Source: an uncultured Eubacteriales bacterium (GTDB taxonomy: Bacteria > Bacillota > Clostridia > Christensenellales > Aristaeellaceae). From it: 5,917 bases of DNA. Each line of letters begins with the position of its first letter. The stretch's first letter is position 1. Positions 1-5,856 of this stretch are shown in pieces. The translations under genes and the position numbers were made by a program. The stretch covers positions 1 to 5,917 of the forward strand of contig URJN01000140.1 of assembly GCA_900548125.1 (NCBI GenBank), in the 5' to 3' direction. Under the pieces are notes generated by a model. It had not been told where the DNA came from and ran no database searches. It saw nothing but the letters and a program-made list of their open reading frames with translations.

Positions 1-1
1 C

Positions 2-23
2 CCTGAGGGACCCGTCCCTCAGG
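2..23. repeat. Perfect 10-bp palindrome at left edge
   Basis: Bases 2-11 are the exact reverse complement of 14-23, with a 2-base centre, so the DNA or its RNA can form a strong GC-rich hairpin. No T-run follows it on the + strand, so it is not a typical intrinsic terminator for a gene to the left. Read on the - strand, it is preceded by GAAGG (27-31 on the + strand reads CCTTC), the same context that precedes the first palindrome of the element at 94-142. It may therefore be the start of an inverted copy of that element, cut by the window edge. The palindrome is seen directly; the family assignment is inference. Confidence 0.6.
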
Positions 24-65
24 CTCCCTTCTCCGCTTCGCGGCGGTTTAAACGCTTTTTTCATC

Positions 66-88
66 CATTTATCGCAAAGCGATAAATG
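66..88. repeat. Perfect 10-bp AT-rich palindrome, AAA loop
   Basis: Bases 66-75 pair exactly with 79-88 around an AAA loop (76-78). The tip reads GC-AAA-GC, as does the tip of the last palindrome in the window (5904-5910). Six Ts (56-61) lie just before it and none after, so its polarity does not suit a + strand terminator, and the - strand reading also lacks a T-run directly after the stem. It sits between the left-edge palindrome and the element at 94-142. Its role is unknown. Confidence 0.6.
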
Positions 89-93
89 AAGTG

Positions 94-142
94 GAAGGTG
101 CAGGGAACTCAGTTCCCTGCCGGGGCTTGGGGCAGTGCCCCA
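94..142 (+). repeat. Modular double-palindrome element, copy 1
   Basis: In order: GAAGGT (94-99); palindrome A with 9-bp arms 100-108 and 112-120 around TCA; one base; GGGGC (122-126); two bases; then palindrome B, GGGGC (129-133), a 3-base loop and GCCCC (137-141), followed by A. Flanking T and A bases extend the pairing of palindrome B to 127-143. The same order of parts recurs downstream of the operon at 5857-5914 in the same orientation. There palindrome A has a different sequence but is again perfectly self-complementary. This looks like a dispersed intergenic repeat whose structure is kept rather than its sequence. I do not know a named family for it. Confidence 0.55.
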
Positions 143-147
143 AACGT

Positions 148-178
148 CCCCCCGTTCCCGTCCCACGTCCCCGTCCCC
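148..178 (-). other. Putative G-quadruplex motif on - strand
   Basis: The + strand has five C-runs (148-153, 157-159, 162-164, 169-172, 175-178) separated by 2-4 bases. On the - strand this gives five runs of at least three Gs with short loops, which satisfies the usual G3+N1-7 quadruplex rule. The tract is built from imperfect tandem CGTCCC-like units starting at 145, 153, 159, 166 and 172. It ends 64 bases before the start codon of the binding-protein gene and lies on that gene's template strand. Whether it folds, or affects transcription, is untested. Confidence 0.5.
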
Positions 179-188
179 ACGGTATCGG

Positions 189-205
189 CAGAGGGCGTAC
201 CTCTG
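189..205. promoter_or_regulatory. Small dyad upstream of binding-protein gene
   Basis: CAGAGG (189-194) and CCTCTG (200-205) form a perfect 6-bp inverted repeat with a 5-base centre, 37 bases upstream of the start codon. It could be a small operator or a leader hairpin. Dyads of this size arise by chance fairly often, so the call is weak. No good -35/-10 pair was found around it. Confidence 0.25.
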
Positions 206-228
206 TTTCATACGAAAAAAACACTTAT

Positions 229-236
229 AGGGAGGT
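229..236 (+). promoter_or_regulatory. Ribosome binding site of binding-protein gene
   Basis: AGGGAGGT is a near-perfect match to the anti-Shine-Dalgarno complement and lies 6 bases before the ATG at 243. It supports that start and predicts strong translation, as expected for an abundant binding protein. Confidence 0.8.
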
Positions 237-242
237 CATTCC

Positions 243-1796
243 ATGAAGAAACTGTTGGCTCTGGTGATGGCTTTGATGCTCTGTCTGACTCTCGGCGCAG
301 GTGCGCTGGCAGACGGCAGTCAGATCCTCAAGTACGGCACGGACACTTGGCCGGCGGGATTCGATCCGCACACCATCTCCGCCATTGCCGCGACCCGCGT
401 TTTCAACCAGGTCTATGAACCGCTGCTCACCTTCAACAAAGACATGACATTCGGCGGCATTCTTGCCGAAAGCTGGGAAAATCCGGACGACGTGACCTAC
501 GTCTTCCATCTGCGCCATGGCGTCAAGTTCCACAACGGCCGTGAGATGACCTCTGCCGACGTGGTTTACAGCTTTGACCGCATCCTCGGCAAGACCGAGT
601 ACGGCGATATCGGCGCGCTCGGCTCCAGCGCCAGCTACTTCGGCGGCGTCGAGTCCGTCGAGGCTCTGGATGATTACACCGTCAAGTTCACCCTCTCCGC
701 CCCGAACGCGGCGTTCATGGCGGGCATGACCTCCAGCTACGGCGCAATCGTCTGCCGTGAGGTCGTCGAGGCGAACGGCGGCAGCCTGTCCTCCGTCGAT
801 ACCATGTGCGGCACCGGCCCCTTCAAGTACAGTGAGTCCGTCGTTGACAACCACATCACGCTGGTTAAGAACGAGGATTACTGGAAAGAGAACGCCCCGA
901 AGCTGGACGGCATCACCTTCTATCTGCTCGGCGACGAGAGCGCGCGCCTTGCCGCTCTGCGTACCGGCGATATCAACCTCTGCTCCCTGAGCGCGATGAA
1001 CCTTGCCGACGTCGAGCGCGACGCCAACATCAAGGTCATCTCCTATCAGTCTAACGACTACACCTACCTGGGCTTCAACCTTTCCAGCGAAAAGCTCCAG
1101 GATAAGCGCGTCCGTCAGGCGATGAGCCTTGCCGTAGACCGCGACATGATCATTGACTACGTCTACAACGGCGAAGCGACGGTTTCTACCTTTGTCGCCC
1201 CGGCTATGGGTCACTGGGTATGGGATGCCGCGAAGGAATCCCCGCTGTACACGCAGAACATCGAAGAAGCCCGCAAGCTGATGGAAGAAGCCGGCTATTC
1301 CAAGGATAACCGCCTGTCCATCACCATGGCTGCCGGTCTGCTCGACTCCATCCGCGACACCGCGGTCGTCCTCCAGCAGCAGCTCAAGGAAATCTACATC
1401 GACGTCACCATCAGCAACCTCGAATCCGGCGAATACGTGGACATCTGGAAGAAGATGAGCACGCCGGAAGCCGGCTTTGACACCATGTGCGGCCAGAATG
1501 GTTCCGGCACTGACCCGAACCGTGCCGTCAGCTTCTTCTACTCCAGCACCGGCAACGCCAACGTCTGGGGCTATAAGAACGACCGCGTGGACGAGCTTTG
1601 CGCGCTGGGCATCACCACGACTGACGAAGAGACTCGCGAGGGCTACTACAAGGAAGCTCAGCAGCTGATTATCGACGAGTGCCCGAACCTCTGGTTCGCC
1701 AGCCCGATGTCTTACCTCTTCACCAGTGCCAACCTCAAGGGTTATGAGCCGTTTGCCGCAAACGCGGGCGACTTCACCGAGGCGTACTTCGAGTAA
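243..1796 (+). CDS. dppA: ABC transporter solute-binding protein, SBP_bac_5 family
   Basis: This 517-residue exported protein is the ligand receptor of the importer. Family marks are the N-terminal block GILAESW followed by FHLRHGVKFHNG (72-99), GTGPF (190-194) and the RVRQAMSLAVDRDMI block (289-303), all usual in OppA/DppA-like proteins; the length is normal for the family. Residues 1-23 form a signal peptide: two lysines, a hydrophobic core and an Ala-Leu-Ala cleavage site before Asp24. There is no lipobox: the only cysteine there is Cys14, inside the core and preceded by Leu-Met-Leu. Six further cysteines lie in the mature part (171, 189, 247, 416, 453, 480). The loop at 416-425 contains Gly-Ser-Gly-Thr-Asp-Pro; if it aligns with the GDNGDP loop of E. 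coli DppA, the Asp that holds the peptide amino end there is Ser here, so the ligand is uncertain. The gene is followed by three hairpins and then the permease genes. The family is clear; peptide specificity is inferred. Confidence 0.93.
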   Translation: MKKLLALVMALMLCLTLGAGALADGSQILKYGTDTWPAGFDPHTISAIAATRVFNQVYEPLLTFNKDMTFGGILAESWENPDDVTYVFHLRHGVKFHNGREMTSADVVYSFDRILGKTEYGDIGALGSSASYFGGVESVEALDDYTVKFTLSAPNAAFMAGMTSSYGAIVCREVVEANGGSLSSVDTMCGTGPFKYSESVVDNHITLVKNEDYWKENAPKLDGITFYLLGDESARLAALRTGDINLCSLSAMNLADVERDANIKVISYQSNDYTYLGFNLSSEKLQDKRVRQAMSLAVDRDMIIDYVYNGEATVSTFVAPAMGHWVWDAAKESPLYTQNIEEARKLMEEAGYSKDNRLSITMAAGLLDSIRDTAVVLQQQLKEIYIDVTISNLESGEYVDIWKKMSTPEAGFDTMCGQNGSGTDPNRAVSFFYSSTGNANVWGYKNDRVDELCALGITTTDEETREGYYKEAQQLIIDECPNLWFASPMSYLFTSANLKGYEPFAANAGDFTEAYFE

Positions 1797-1812
1797 AAAT
1801 CGTTTCCCATGC

Positions 1813-1837
1813 GGCGGCAGGGTTTGCCCCTGCCGCC
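1813..1837 (+). terminator. Hairpin 1 after binding-protein gene; possible attenuator
   Basis: Bases 1813-1822 pair perfectly with 1828-1837 (10 bp, nearly all G-C) around a 5-base loop, beginning 16 bases after the stop codon. The tail at 1838-1849 is only partly T (six of twelve), so this is at best a leaky intrinsic terminator. Such structures after the first gene of binding-protein operons commonly protect the upstream message or reduce read-through, which lets the binding protein exceed the permease. The structure is seen directly; the role is inferred. Confidence 0.55.
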
Positions 1838-1850
1838 TTCGTCATTCTTC

Positions 1851-1874
1851 CCCGTCCGGCTTCGGCTGGGCGGG
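1851..1874 (+). other. Hairpin 2 with UUCG tetraloop
   Basis: Bases 1851-1860 pair with 1865-1874 as a 10-bp stem that includes two G-U pairs. It closes on the loop TTCG with a C-G closing pair, which as RNA is the very stable cUUCGg tetraloop. The two G-U pairs favour an RNA rather than a DNA structure, and a + strand transcript. Its last two bases (1873-1874) are also the first two of hairpin 3, so the outer ends of the two stems compete slightly. Confidence 0.55.
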
Positions 1875-1913
1875 CTGAGGAAGCCAGCGCAAGACGTGCT
1901 GGTTTCCTCAGCC
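1873..1913 (+). other. Hairpin 3, 16-bp stem in operon gap
   Basis: Bases 1873-1888 pair with 1898-1913 with a single G-U pair (1883/1903) and no mismatch; two further pairs (1889/1897, a G-U, and 1890/1896) can close the loop. This is the longest stem in the window. No T-run follows, so it is not a standard terminator and more likely blocks exonucleases or is a dispersed palindromic repeat. It ends 58 bases before the permease start, leaving that ribosome binding site (1958-1963) free. Confidence 0.6.
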
Positions 1914-1971
1914 TGTCCGCAGACTGCCCGAGCTTGATTGAAGCAGGGTTATTACGCAGGGAGTGTGAATC

Positions 1972-2916
1972 ATGAAAAACTACATCATCCGCCGCCTTTT
2001 GCAGCTTATTCCTGTTCTATTGGGCATCAGCATCGCGATTTTCGCCGTGCTTCGCCTGATTCCGGGCGGCTTTGCCTCCGGTATGCTGGGCATTGACGCA
2101 ACGCCCGAGCTGATTGAGCAGGTCAACGCGCGCTATGGACTGGATCAGCCCGTCGTCACCCAGTATCTCAAATGGATTGGCGGCGTCCTCCACGGCGATT
2201 TCGGTCAGTCCTTCCGCTCCGGCGCGGATATCCTTCCGGAAATCCTGACCCGCTTCAAGGTTACGGCTGAACTGGCGATTCTCGCGGCAATCATCTCCTG
2301 GTGCATTGCGCTTCCGCTGGGTATTCTCGCCGCCGTAAAGCGCAACAGCGCGGTTGACCGCGTCGTTCGCGTCGTCGCGCTGCTGGGCGTATCCATTCCG
2401 GGATTTGCGCTCTCTATTCTCATCATCCTCGTATTGTCGCTGGCGTTTAATTACTATCCCCCGCTCAACTATGTCGGTCTCTTTGAAGATCCGCTCAAGA
2501 ATCTGGAAATCATGCTGCTGCCCTCTCTGATTCTGGGCACGAGCATGGCAGGCTCCGTCATGCGCATGACGCGCTCCTCCGTGCTGGAGGTTCTGCGGCT
2601 GGATTTCATCAAGACCGTCCGCGCCAAGGGTGCCAGCGAACGCATCGCCATCTTCAAACACGCGCTGCGCAATGCGCTCATCCCGATTGTCACGCTGGTC
2701 GGCATGCAGATCGGCTCGCTTCTGGGCGGCGCAGTCGTCATTGAGCAGATTTTCTCCCTCCCCGGTCTGGGACAGATGACGCTGACCGGCATCAACAACC
2801 GCGATTACCCCGTCGTGCAGGGCTGTGTGCTGTTCATCGCGTTCGTTTACGTCATCGTCAACCTCGTGGTGGACGTGCTTTACGCCTATATCGACCCGCG
2901 CATCTCTTATGATTGA
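1972..2916 (+). CDS. dppB: ABC transporter permease, DppB/OppB type
   Basis: This 314-residue integral membrane protein is one half of the translocation pore. It begins with the usual short basic stretch and first membrane segment (about 9-30), followed by an external region with the GDFGQSF motif (75-81). Further hydrophobic segments lie near 97-121, 133-160, 180-198, 236-258 and 282-305, giving about six in all. The cytoplasmic coupling (EAA) loop, about 209-235, includes the conserved RAKG (217-220) and the HALRNALIP stretch, and would contact the ATPases. The C-terminal NRDYPVVQG and YAYIDPRI blocks are classic for DppB. The ribosome binding site AGGGAG (1958-1963) lies 8 bases before the ATG. 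A 175-base hairpin-rich gap precedes the gene; a 15-base gap leads to the partner permease. The family is certain, the substrate is not. Confidence 0.95.
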   Translation: MKNYIIRRLLQLIPVLLGISIAIFAVLRLIPGGFASGMLGIDATPELIEQVNARYGLDQPVVTQYLKWIGGVLHGDFGQSFRSGADILPEILTRFKVTAELAILAAIISWCIALPLGILAAVKRNSAVDRVVRVVALLGVSIPGFALSILIILVLSLAFNYYPPLNYVGLFEDPLKNLEIMLLPSLILGTSMAGSVMRMTRSSVLEVLRLDFIKTVRAKGASERIAIFKHALRNALIPIVTLVGMQIGSLLGGAVVIEQIFSLPGLGQMTLTGINNRDYPVVQGCVLFIAFVYVIVNLVVDVLYAYIDPRISYD

Positions 2917-2931
2917 CGGAGGAAAGACAAG

Positions 2932-3765
2932 ATGAAGAGCTTTATAAAGACCATCAAGGAGCTTTGGAAAGATCCGATGGGGCGCATCGGCATCGTCGGC
3001 GTCGTGCTGCTGGTGCTGATGGCGATTTTCGCCCCCCTGCTCGCCCCCTATGAATACGACGCCATCGGCAGACGCTTTCAGGCTCCGACCGCTGAACATA
3101 TCTTCGGCACGGACAAATTCGGACGCGATATCTTCAGCCGCGTGCTGTACGGTGCGCGCGTGTCGATGGAGGTCGGCTTGATTGCCGTGGGCATCGGCGC
3201 GTTCTTCGGCTATCTGCTCGGTCTGACTGCCGGCTATTTTGAAGGCAAGGTCGATCGGGTCATCATGTGCATCATGGATATCCTGTTCGCCTTCCCGTCC
3301 ATCCTGCTGGCGATTTTCATCTCCGCCGTGCTGGGCAAGGGCATCGGACCAACCATGGTCGCCATCGGCATCGTCAACATTCCGGTTTTCTGCCGCACAG
3401 TGCGCGCCGCGGTCATCTCCGCCAAGGGGCTTGAATACGTCAAGAACGCCCGCAGCGTCGGCGTCAAAACGTGGCCCCTGCTCGTGCGCCATATCTCCCC
3501 GAACGTCGTCGCGCCGTTCACCGTACAGGCGACGCTGGCTCTCTCGGGCGCGATTCTGACCGAGGCGACGCTCAGCTTCCTGGGCATGGGCATTCAGCCG
3601 CCGAATCCGTCCTGGGGTTCGATGCTCTCCGAAGCCCGCGCAGATATGGTTCGCGCGCCATGGGTCGCGATGTTCCCGCTGCTGTTCATCGTCGTCACGA
3701 TTCTGATTTTCAATATTCTGGGCGACTCGCTGCGCGACGTCCTCGACCCGAAGCTCAAAGTGTAA
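2932..3765 (+). CDS. dppC: ABC transporter permease, DppC/OppC type
   Basis: This 277-residue integral membrane protein is the second half of the pore. It has the short N-terminal cytoplasmic helix and first membrane segment (about 18-38) of the OppC_N type, then the hallmark FGTDKFGRDIFSRVLYGAR (58-76). Membrane segments follow near 81-101, 110-133, 139-158, 195-218 and 245-263. The EAA coupling loop is about 167-192 (LEYVKNARSVGVK, then HISPNV). Next come EATLSFLGMGIQPP and PSWG (211-229), and NILGDSLRDVLDPK (261-274), both standard family ends. GGAGGA (2918-2923) lies 8 bases before the ATG and supports the start. The 15 bases between the first permease's TGA and this ATG contain no stop and keep the same frame. 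It forms a heterodimer with the upstream permease; there is no sign of damage. Confidence 0.95.
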   Translation: MKSFIKTIKELWKDPMGRIGIVGVVLLVLMAIFAPLLAPYEYDAIGRRFQAPTAEHIFGTDKFGRDIFSRVLYGARVSMEVGLIAVGIGAFFGYLLGLTAGYFEGKVDRVIMCIMDILFAFPSILLAIFISAVLGKGIGPTMVAIGIVNIPVFCRTVRAAVISAKGLEYVKNARSVGVKTWPLLVRHISPNVVAPFTVQATLALSGAILTEATLSFLGMGIQPPNPSWGSMLSEARADMVRAPWVAMFPLLFIVVTILIFNILGDSLRDVLDPKLKV

Positions 3766-3777
3766 GGAGGGAATGGC

Positions 3778-4788
3778 ATGGATCATCTTCTTGAGATGCG
3801 CAATCTCTCCATTGACCTGTACAAGGGCAAAAAGACGCCCGCCGTCAAGCTGGTAGAGGGCATCGACCTGACGCTGGAAAAGCGTCAGAATTTCGGCGTG
3901 GTCGGAGAATCCGGCTGCGGCAAGAGCATCACCTGTTCCTCGATTATGGGCTTGCTCTCCTTCCCGCTGTCCGTCGGCGCGGGCAGCTCCATTCGCTTTC
4001 AGCGCGAGGACGGCAGCGTCAGCGAGCTGACCTCCCTGCCCAAAGCGGAGATGCGCAAAATCCGCGGCAAAGAAATCTCCATGATTTTTCAGGAGCCGAT
4101 GACCGCACTCGACCCGATGTATACCATCGAAGAACAGATTCAGGAAACCCTGCGTTTTCATACGGATATGAACCGTGCGCAGATGCACGATGCCGCGCTT
4201 GAAATGCTCAACCGCGTCAAGATTCCGCGTGCGGCGGAAATCCTCAAGGATTATCCGCATCACCTGTCGGGCGGCATGCTCCAGCGCGTGATGATCGCCA
4301 TCGCGCTCATCAATAACCCGCGCCTGCTCATCGCCGATGAACCCACGACCGCGCTGGACGTGACCATTCAGGCGCAGATTCTCGATTTGATGAACGATCT
4401 GCGCGAGAGCTACGATACCTCTGTCATCATGATTACGCATGACCTCGGCGTTATCGCGGAAACCTGCGAACAGGTCGCCGTGTTCTATGCCGGTCAGGTC
4501 GTCGAACAGACGGACGTGAACACGCTCTTCCACGCCCCCGCTCATCCGTATACCGAAGGACTTCTCCGCTCGGTGACCTCGCTCAGCGGCGCACAGAAGG
4601 AGCTTTACACCATCCGCGGCACGGTGCCGACAGCCGGCAACTTCTCTTCCGGCTGCCGCTTTGCCGACCGCTGCACCCACTGCACCGAACAGTGCCGCAA
4701 GAGCATTCCCCCGCTTTCCGAAATTGAGCCGGGTCATCTTTGCCGCTGCTTCCTGCACAGCAAAACGGAAACGGAGGGACAGGCATGA
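3778..4788 (+). CDS. dppD: ABC transporter ATPase, DppD/OppD type
   Basis: This 336-residue cytoplasmic ATPase drives transport. All nucleotide-binding motifs are intact: Walker A GESGCGKS (43-50), Q-loop Gln105, signature LSGGM (163-167), Walker B LLIADEP with Glu188, D-loop ALD (192-194) and switch His221. The C-terminal oligopeptide-transporter extension (about 240-325) has the cysteine pattern C293-x5-C299-x6-C306 and then C324, four bases of protein after the conserved His320. In homologues this pattern can hold a [4Fe-4S] cluster. Two extra cysteines, C302 and C322, are present. The LSGGMLQR wording of the signature, with Leu where many DppD proteins have Arg, also recalls NikD, but NikD lacks this long extension. 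A perfect AAGGAGG overlaps the previous stop codon, 6-7 bases before the start. The gene ends in an ATGA overlap with the next ATPase. Confidence 0.95.
   Translation: MDHLLEMRNLSIDLYKGKKTPAVKLVEGIDLTLEKRQNFGVVGESGCGKSITCSSIMGLLSFPLSVGAGSSIRFQREDGSVSELTSLPKAEMRKIRGKEISMIFQEPMTALDPMYTIEEQIQETLRFHTDMNRAQMHDAALEMLNRVKIPRAAEILKDYPHHLSGGMLQRVMIAIALINNPRLLIADEPTTALDVTIQAQILDLMNDLRESYDTSVIMITHDLGVIAETCEQVAVFYAGQVVEQTDVNTLFHAPAHPYTEGLLRSVTSLSGAQKELYTIRGTVPTAGNFSSGCRFADRCTHCTEQCRKSIPPLSEIEPGHLCRCFLHSKTETEGQA
3899..3923 (+). repeat. 25-base identity with second ATPase gene (Walker A)
   Basis: These 25 bases, coding for the Walker A loop, are identical to 4924-4948 in the adjacent ATPase gene, in the same reading phase. 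The two genes are paralogues, so amino acid identity here is expected. Identical synonymous codons, including the less used GGA for the first glycine, are a little more than expected and may reflect local gene conversion or chance. Confidence 0.6.
4773..4778 (+). promoter_or_regulatory. Ribosome binding site deciding the second ATPase start
   Basis: GGAGGG lies 6 bases before the ATG at 4785. The reading frame is open further upstream to a TTG at 4740, but that start lacks a comparable site and would add 15 residues unlike the family. The site is inside the preceding ATPase gene, and the ATG overlaps its TGA, which suggests translational coupling. Confidence 0.75.
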
Positions 4789-5753
4789 GCGAGATTTTAC
4801 TCGATGTCAAGCATCTGAAAACCTATTTTCCCATCAAGGGCGGCGTCATCCGCAAAACGGTCGGCTATGTCCGTGCCGTCGAGGATGTCTCCCTGACGAT
4901 TCACGAAAAAGAAACGTTCAGCCTGGTCGGAGAATCCGGCTGCGGCAAATCCACGACCGGCAGAACCATTCTGCGCCTGATTGAGCCGACGGAAGGCGAA
5001 ATCTACTTCGAGGGTGAAAACCTCTGCTCGCTCGACGCGGAAGCCATGCGCCAAAAACGCCGCGATATGCAGCTGGTCTTTCAGGACCCGTATTCCTCGC
5101 TGAACCCACGCATGACCGTCCGCAAGCTGCTGGAAGAGCCGCTGATTACGCACTTCAAGCTCTCACAGGATGCGCTGAACGAGCGCGTGCTGTGGATTTC
5201 CGGCGCGGTCGGTATTTCTCCCGAACAGCTCGACCGCTATCCGCATCAGTTCTCCGGCGGTCAGCGTCAGCGCATCGCCATCGCCCGCGCACTCATCACG
5301 CGCCCGCGTTTTGTCGTTGCGGATGAACCGGTTTCCGCGCTGGATGTTTCCATTCAGGCGCAGGTGCTGAATCTGCTGATGAGCCTTCAGGAGGAGCTGG
5401 GGCTTTCGTATCTGTTCATCTCTCACGATTTGAACGTCGTCCGCCACATCAGCAACCGCGTCGGCGTCATGTATCTGGGGCGCATCGTCGAAACCGGCGA
5501 TACGGAGGAGGTCTATACCCATCCGCTGCATCCCTACACACAGGCGCTGCTTTCCGCCATTCCGCGCCGCGACCCCAGCGAGCCAAAAACGCGCATCCAC
5601 CTGCAAGGCGACGTTCCCAGTCCGGCAAACCCGCCGAGCGGCTGTCCGTTCCATAACCGCTGCCCTCAGTGCATGGGCATCTGCAAGGAGACCATGCCGC
5701 AAGCCAAGGACATGGGCGGCGGGCATCTGGTGAGCTGCCATCTGTTCGATTAA
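4785..5753 (+). CDS. dppF: ABC transporter ATPase, DppF/OppF type
   Basis: This 322-residue cytoplasmic ATPase partners the upstream one. Motifs are complete: the KGG(V) and GYVRAVEDVS region (18-36) typical of DppF, Walker A GESGCGKS (49-56), Q-loop Gln100 in VFQDPYSSLNPRM, signature FSGGQRQR (156-163), Walker B FVVADEP with Glu181, D-loop SALD (184-187) and His214. The C-terminal extension has PSGCPF (284-289) and cysteines C287-x5-C293-x6-C300, then C318 after His314, the arrangement linked to an iron-sulfur cluster in homologues. C296 is an extra cysteine, matching the extra C302 in the other ATPase. The ATG at 4785 was chosen for its ribosome binding site, the ATGA overlap and the family N-terminus. 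It is the last gene of the operon in this window. Confidence 0.95.
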   Translation: MSEILLDVKHLKTYFPIKGGVIRKTVGYVRAVEDVSLTIHEKETFSLVGESGCGKSTTGRTILRLIEPTEGEIYFEGENLCSLDAEAMRQKRRDMQLVFQDPYSSLNPRMTVRKLLEEPLITHFKLSQDALNERVLWISGAVGISPEQLDRYPHQFSGGQRQRIAIARALITRPRFVVADEPVSALDVSIQAQVLNLLMSLQEELGLSYLFISHDLNVVRHISNRVGVMYLGRIVETGDTEEVYTHPLHPYTQALLSAIPRRDPSEPKTRIHLQGDVPSPANPPSGCPFHNRCPQCMGICKETMPQAKDMGGGHLVSCHLFD

Positions 5754-5850
5754 GCGAGCTGAGGCATTTTACGCAATTTCATACGCATCAAAAAAAGACG
5801 GGACTGTCAAGCTAACAACACCGATATTTCAAGAATAAAACTAAGTATTT
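5754..5850. other. AT-rich intergenic stretch after the operon
   Basis: By hand count this stretch has 36 G or C in 97 bases, well below the coding DNA (a sampled 60-base block at 3481-3540 has 40). No open frame of note, strong hairpin or hairpin-plus-T-run terminator is visible, so the operon's end of transcription is not explained here. A run of seven A (5790-5796) is followed by GGGACTGTCAAG (5800-5811), which faintly recalls the outer end of some insertion sequences. Confidence 0.4.
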
Positions 5851-5856
5851 GCGCCC

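Noticed and set aside
33..61. Hairpin 33-43 followed by six Ts (56-61) as a terminator of an upstream gene.
   Set aside because: The stem is only 4 bp and the T-run starts 12 bases after it, so the geometry of an intrinsic terminator is missing.
202..230. A promoter with TTATAG (225-230) as -10.
   Set aside because: It would overlap the ribosome binding site, and no -35-like sequence lies at 16-18 bases spacing.
86..418. A 110-codon + strand open frame over the palindrome region and into the binding-protein gene.
   Set aside because: It runs through repeats and the C-rich tract, has no ribosome binding site and overlaps a certain gene in another frame.
225..1214. A 329-codon open frame on the - strand opposite the binding-protein gene.
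   Set aside because: Same cause: it is phase-aligned antisense to a strongly codon-biased gene, and the + strand protein has clear family motifs.
1934..1955. An internal promoter before the first permease gene, from TTGATT (1934-1939) and TTATTA.
   Set aside because: The spacing between the two boxes is only about 9 bases, and nothing -10-like lies at the right distance.
2017..4758. A 913-codon open frame on the - strand across two permease genes and most of the first ATPase gene.
   Set aside because: It is codon-for-codon antisense to three genes that happen to share a frame. It stays open because those genes avoid TTA, CTA and TCA codons; it ends exactly where a CTA leucine codon occurs at 2017-2019. 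Its product is rich in His, Asp, Arg, Gln and Ala with no recognisable domain.
206..5785. TTTCATACG present both upstream (206-214) and downstream (5777-5785) of the operon, as possible target-site or recombination repeats.
   Set aside because: A 9-base match is expected by chance in a window of this size, and the surrounding bases do not match.
5783..5809. A - strand promoter with consensus TTGACA (complement of 5804-5809).
   Set aside because: The nearest -10-like TATGAA is 21 bases away, too far, and no - strand gene follows.
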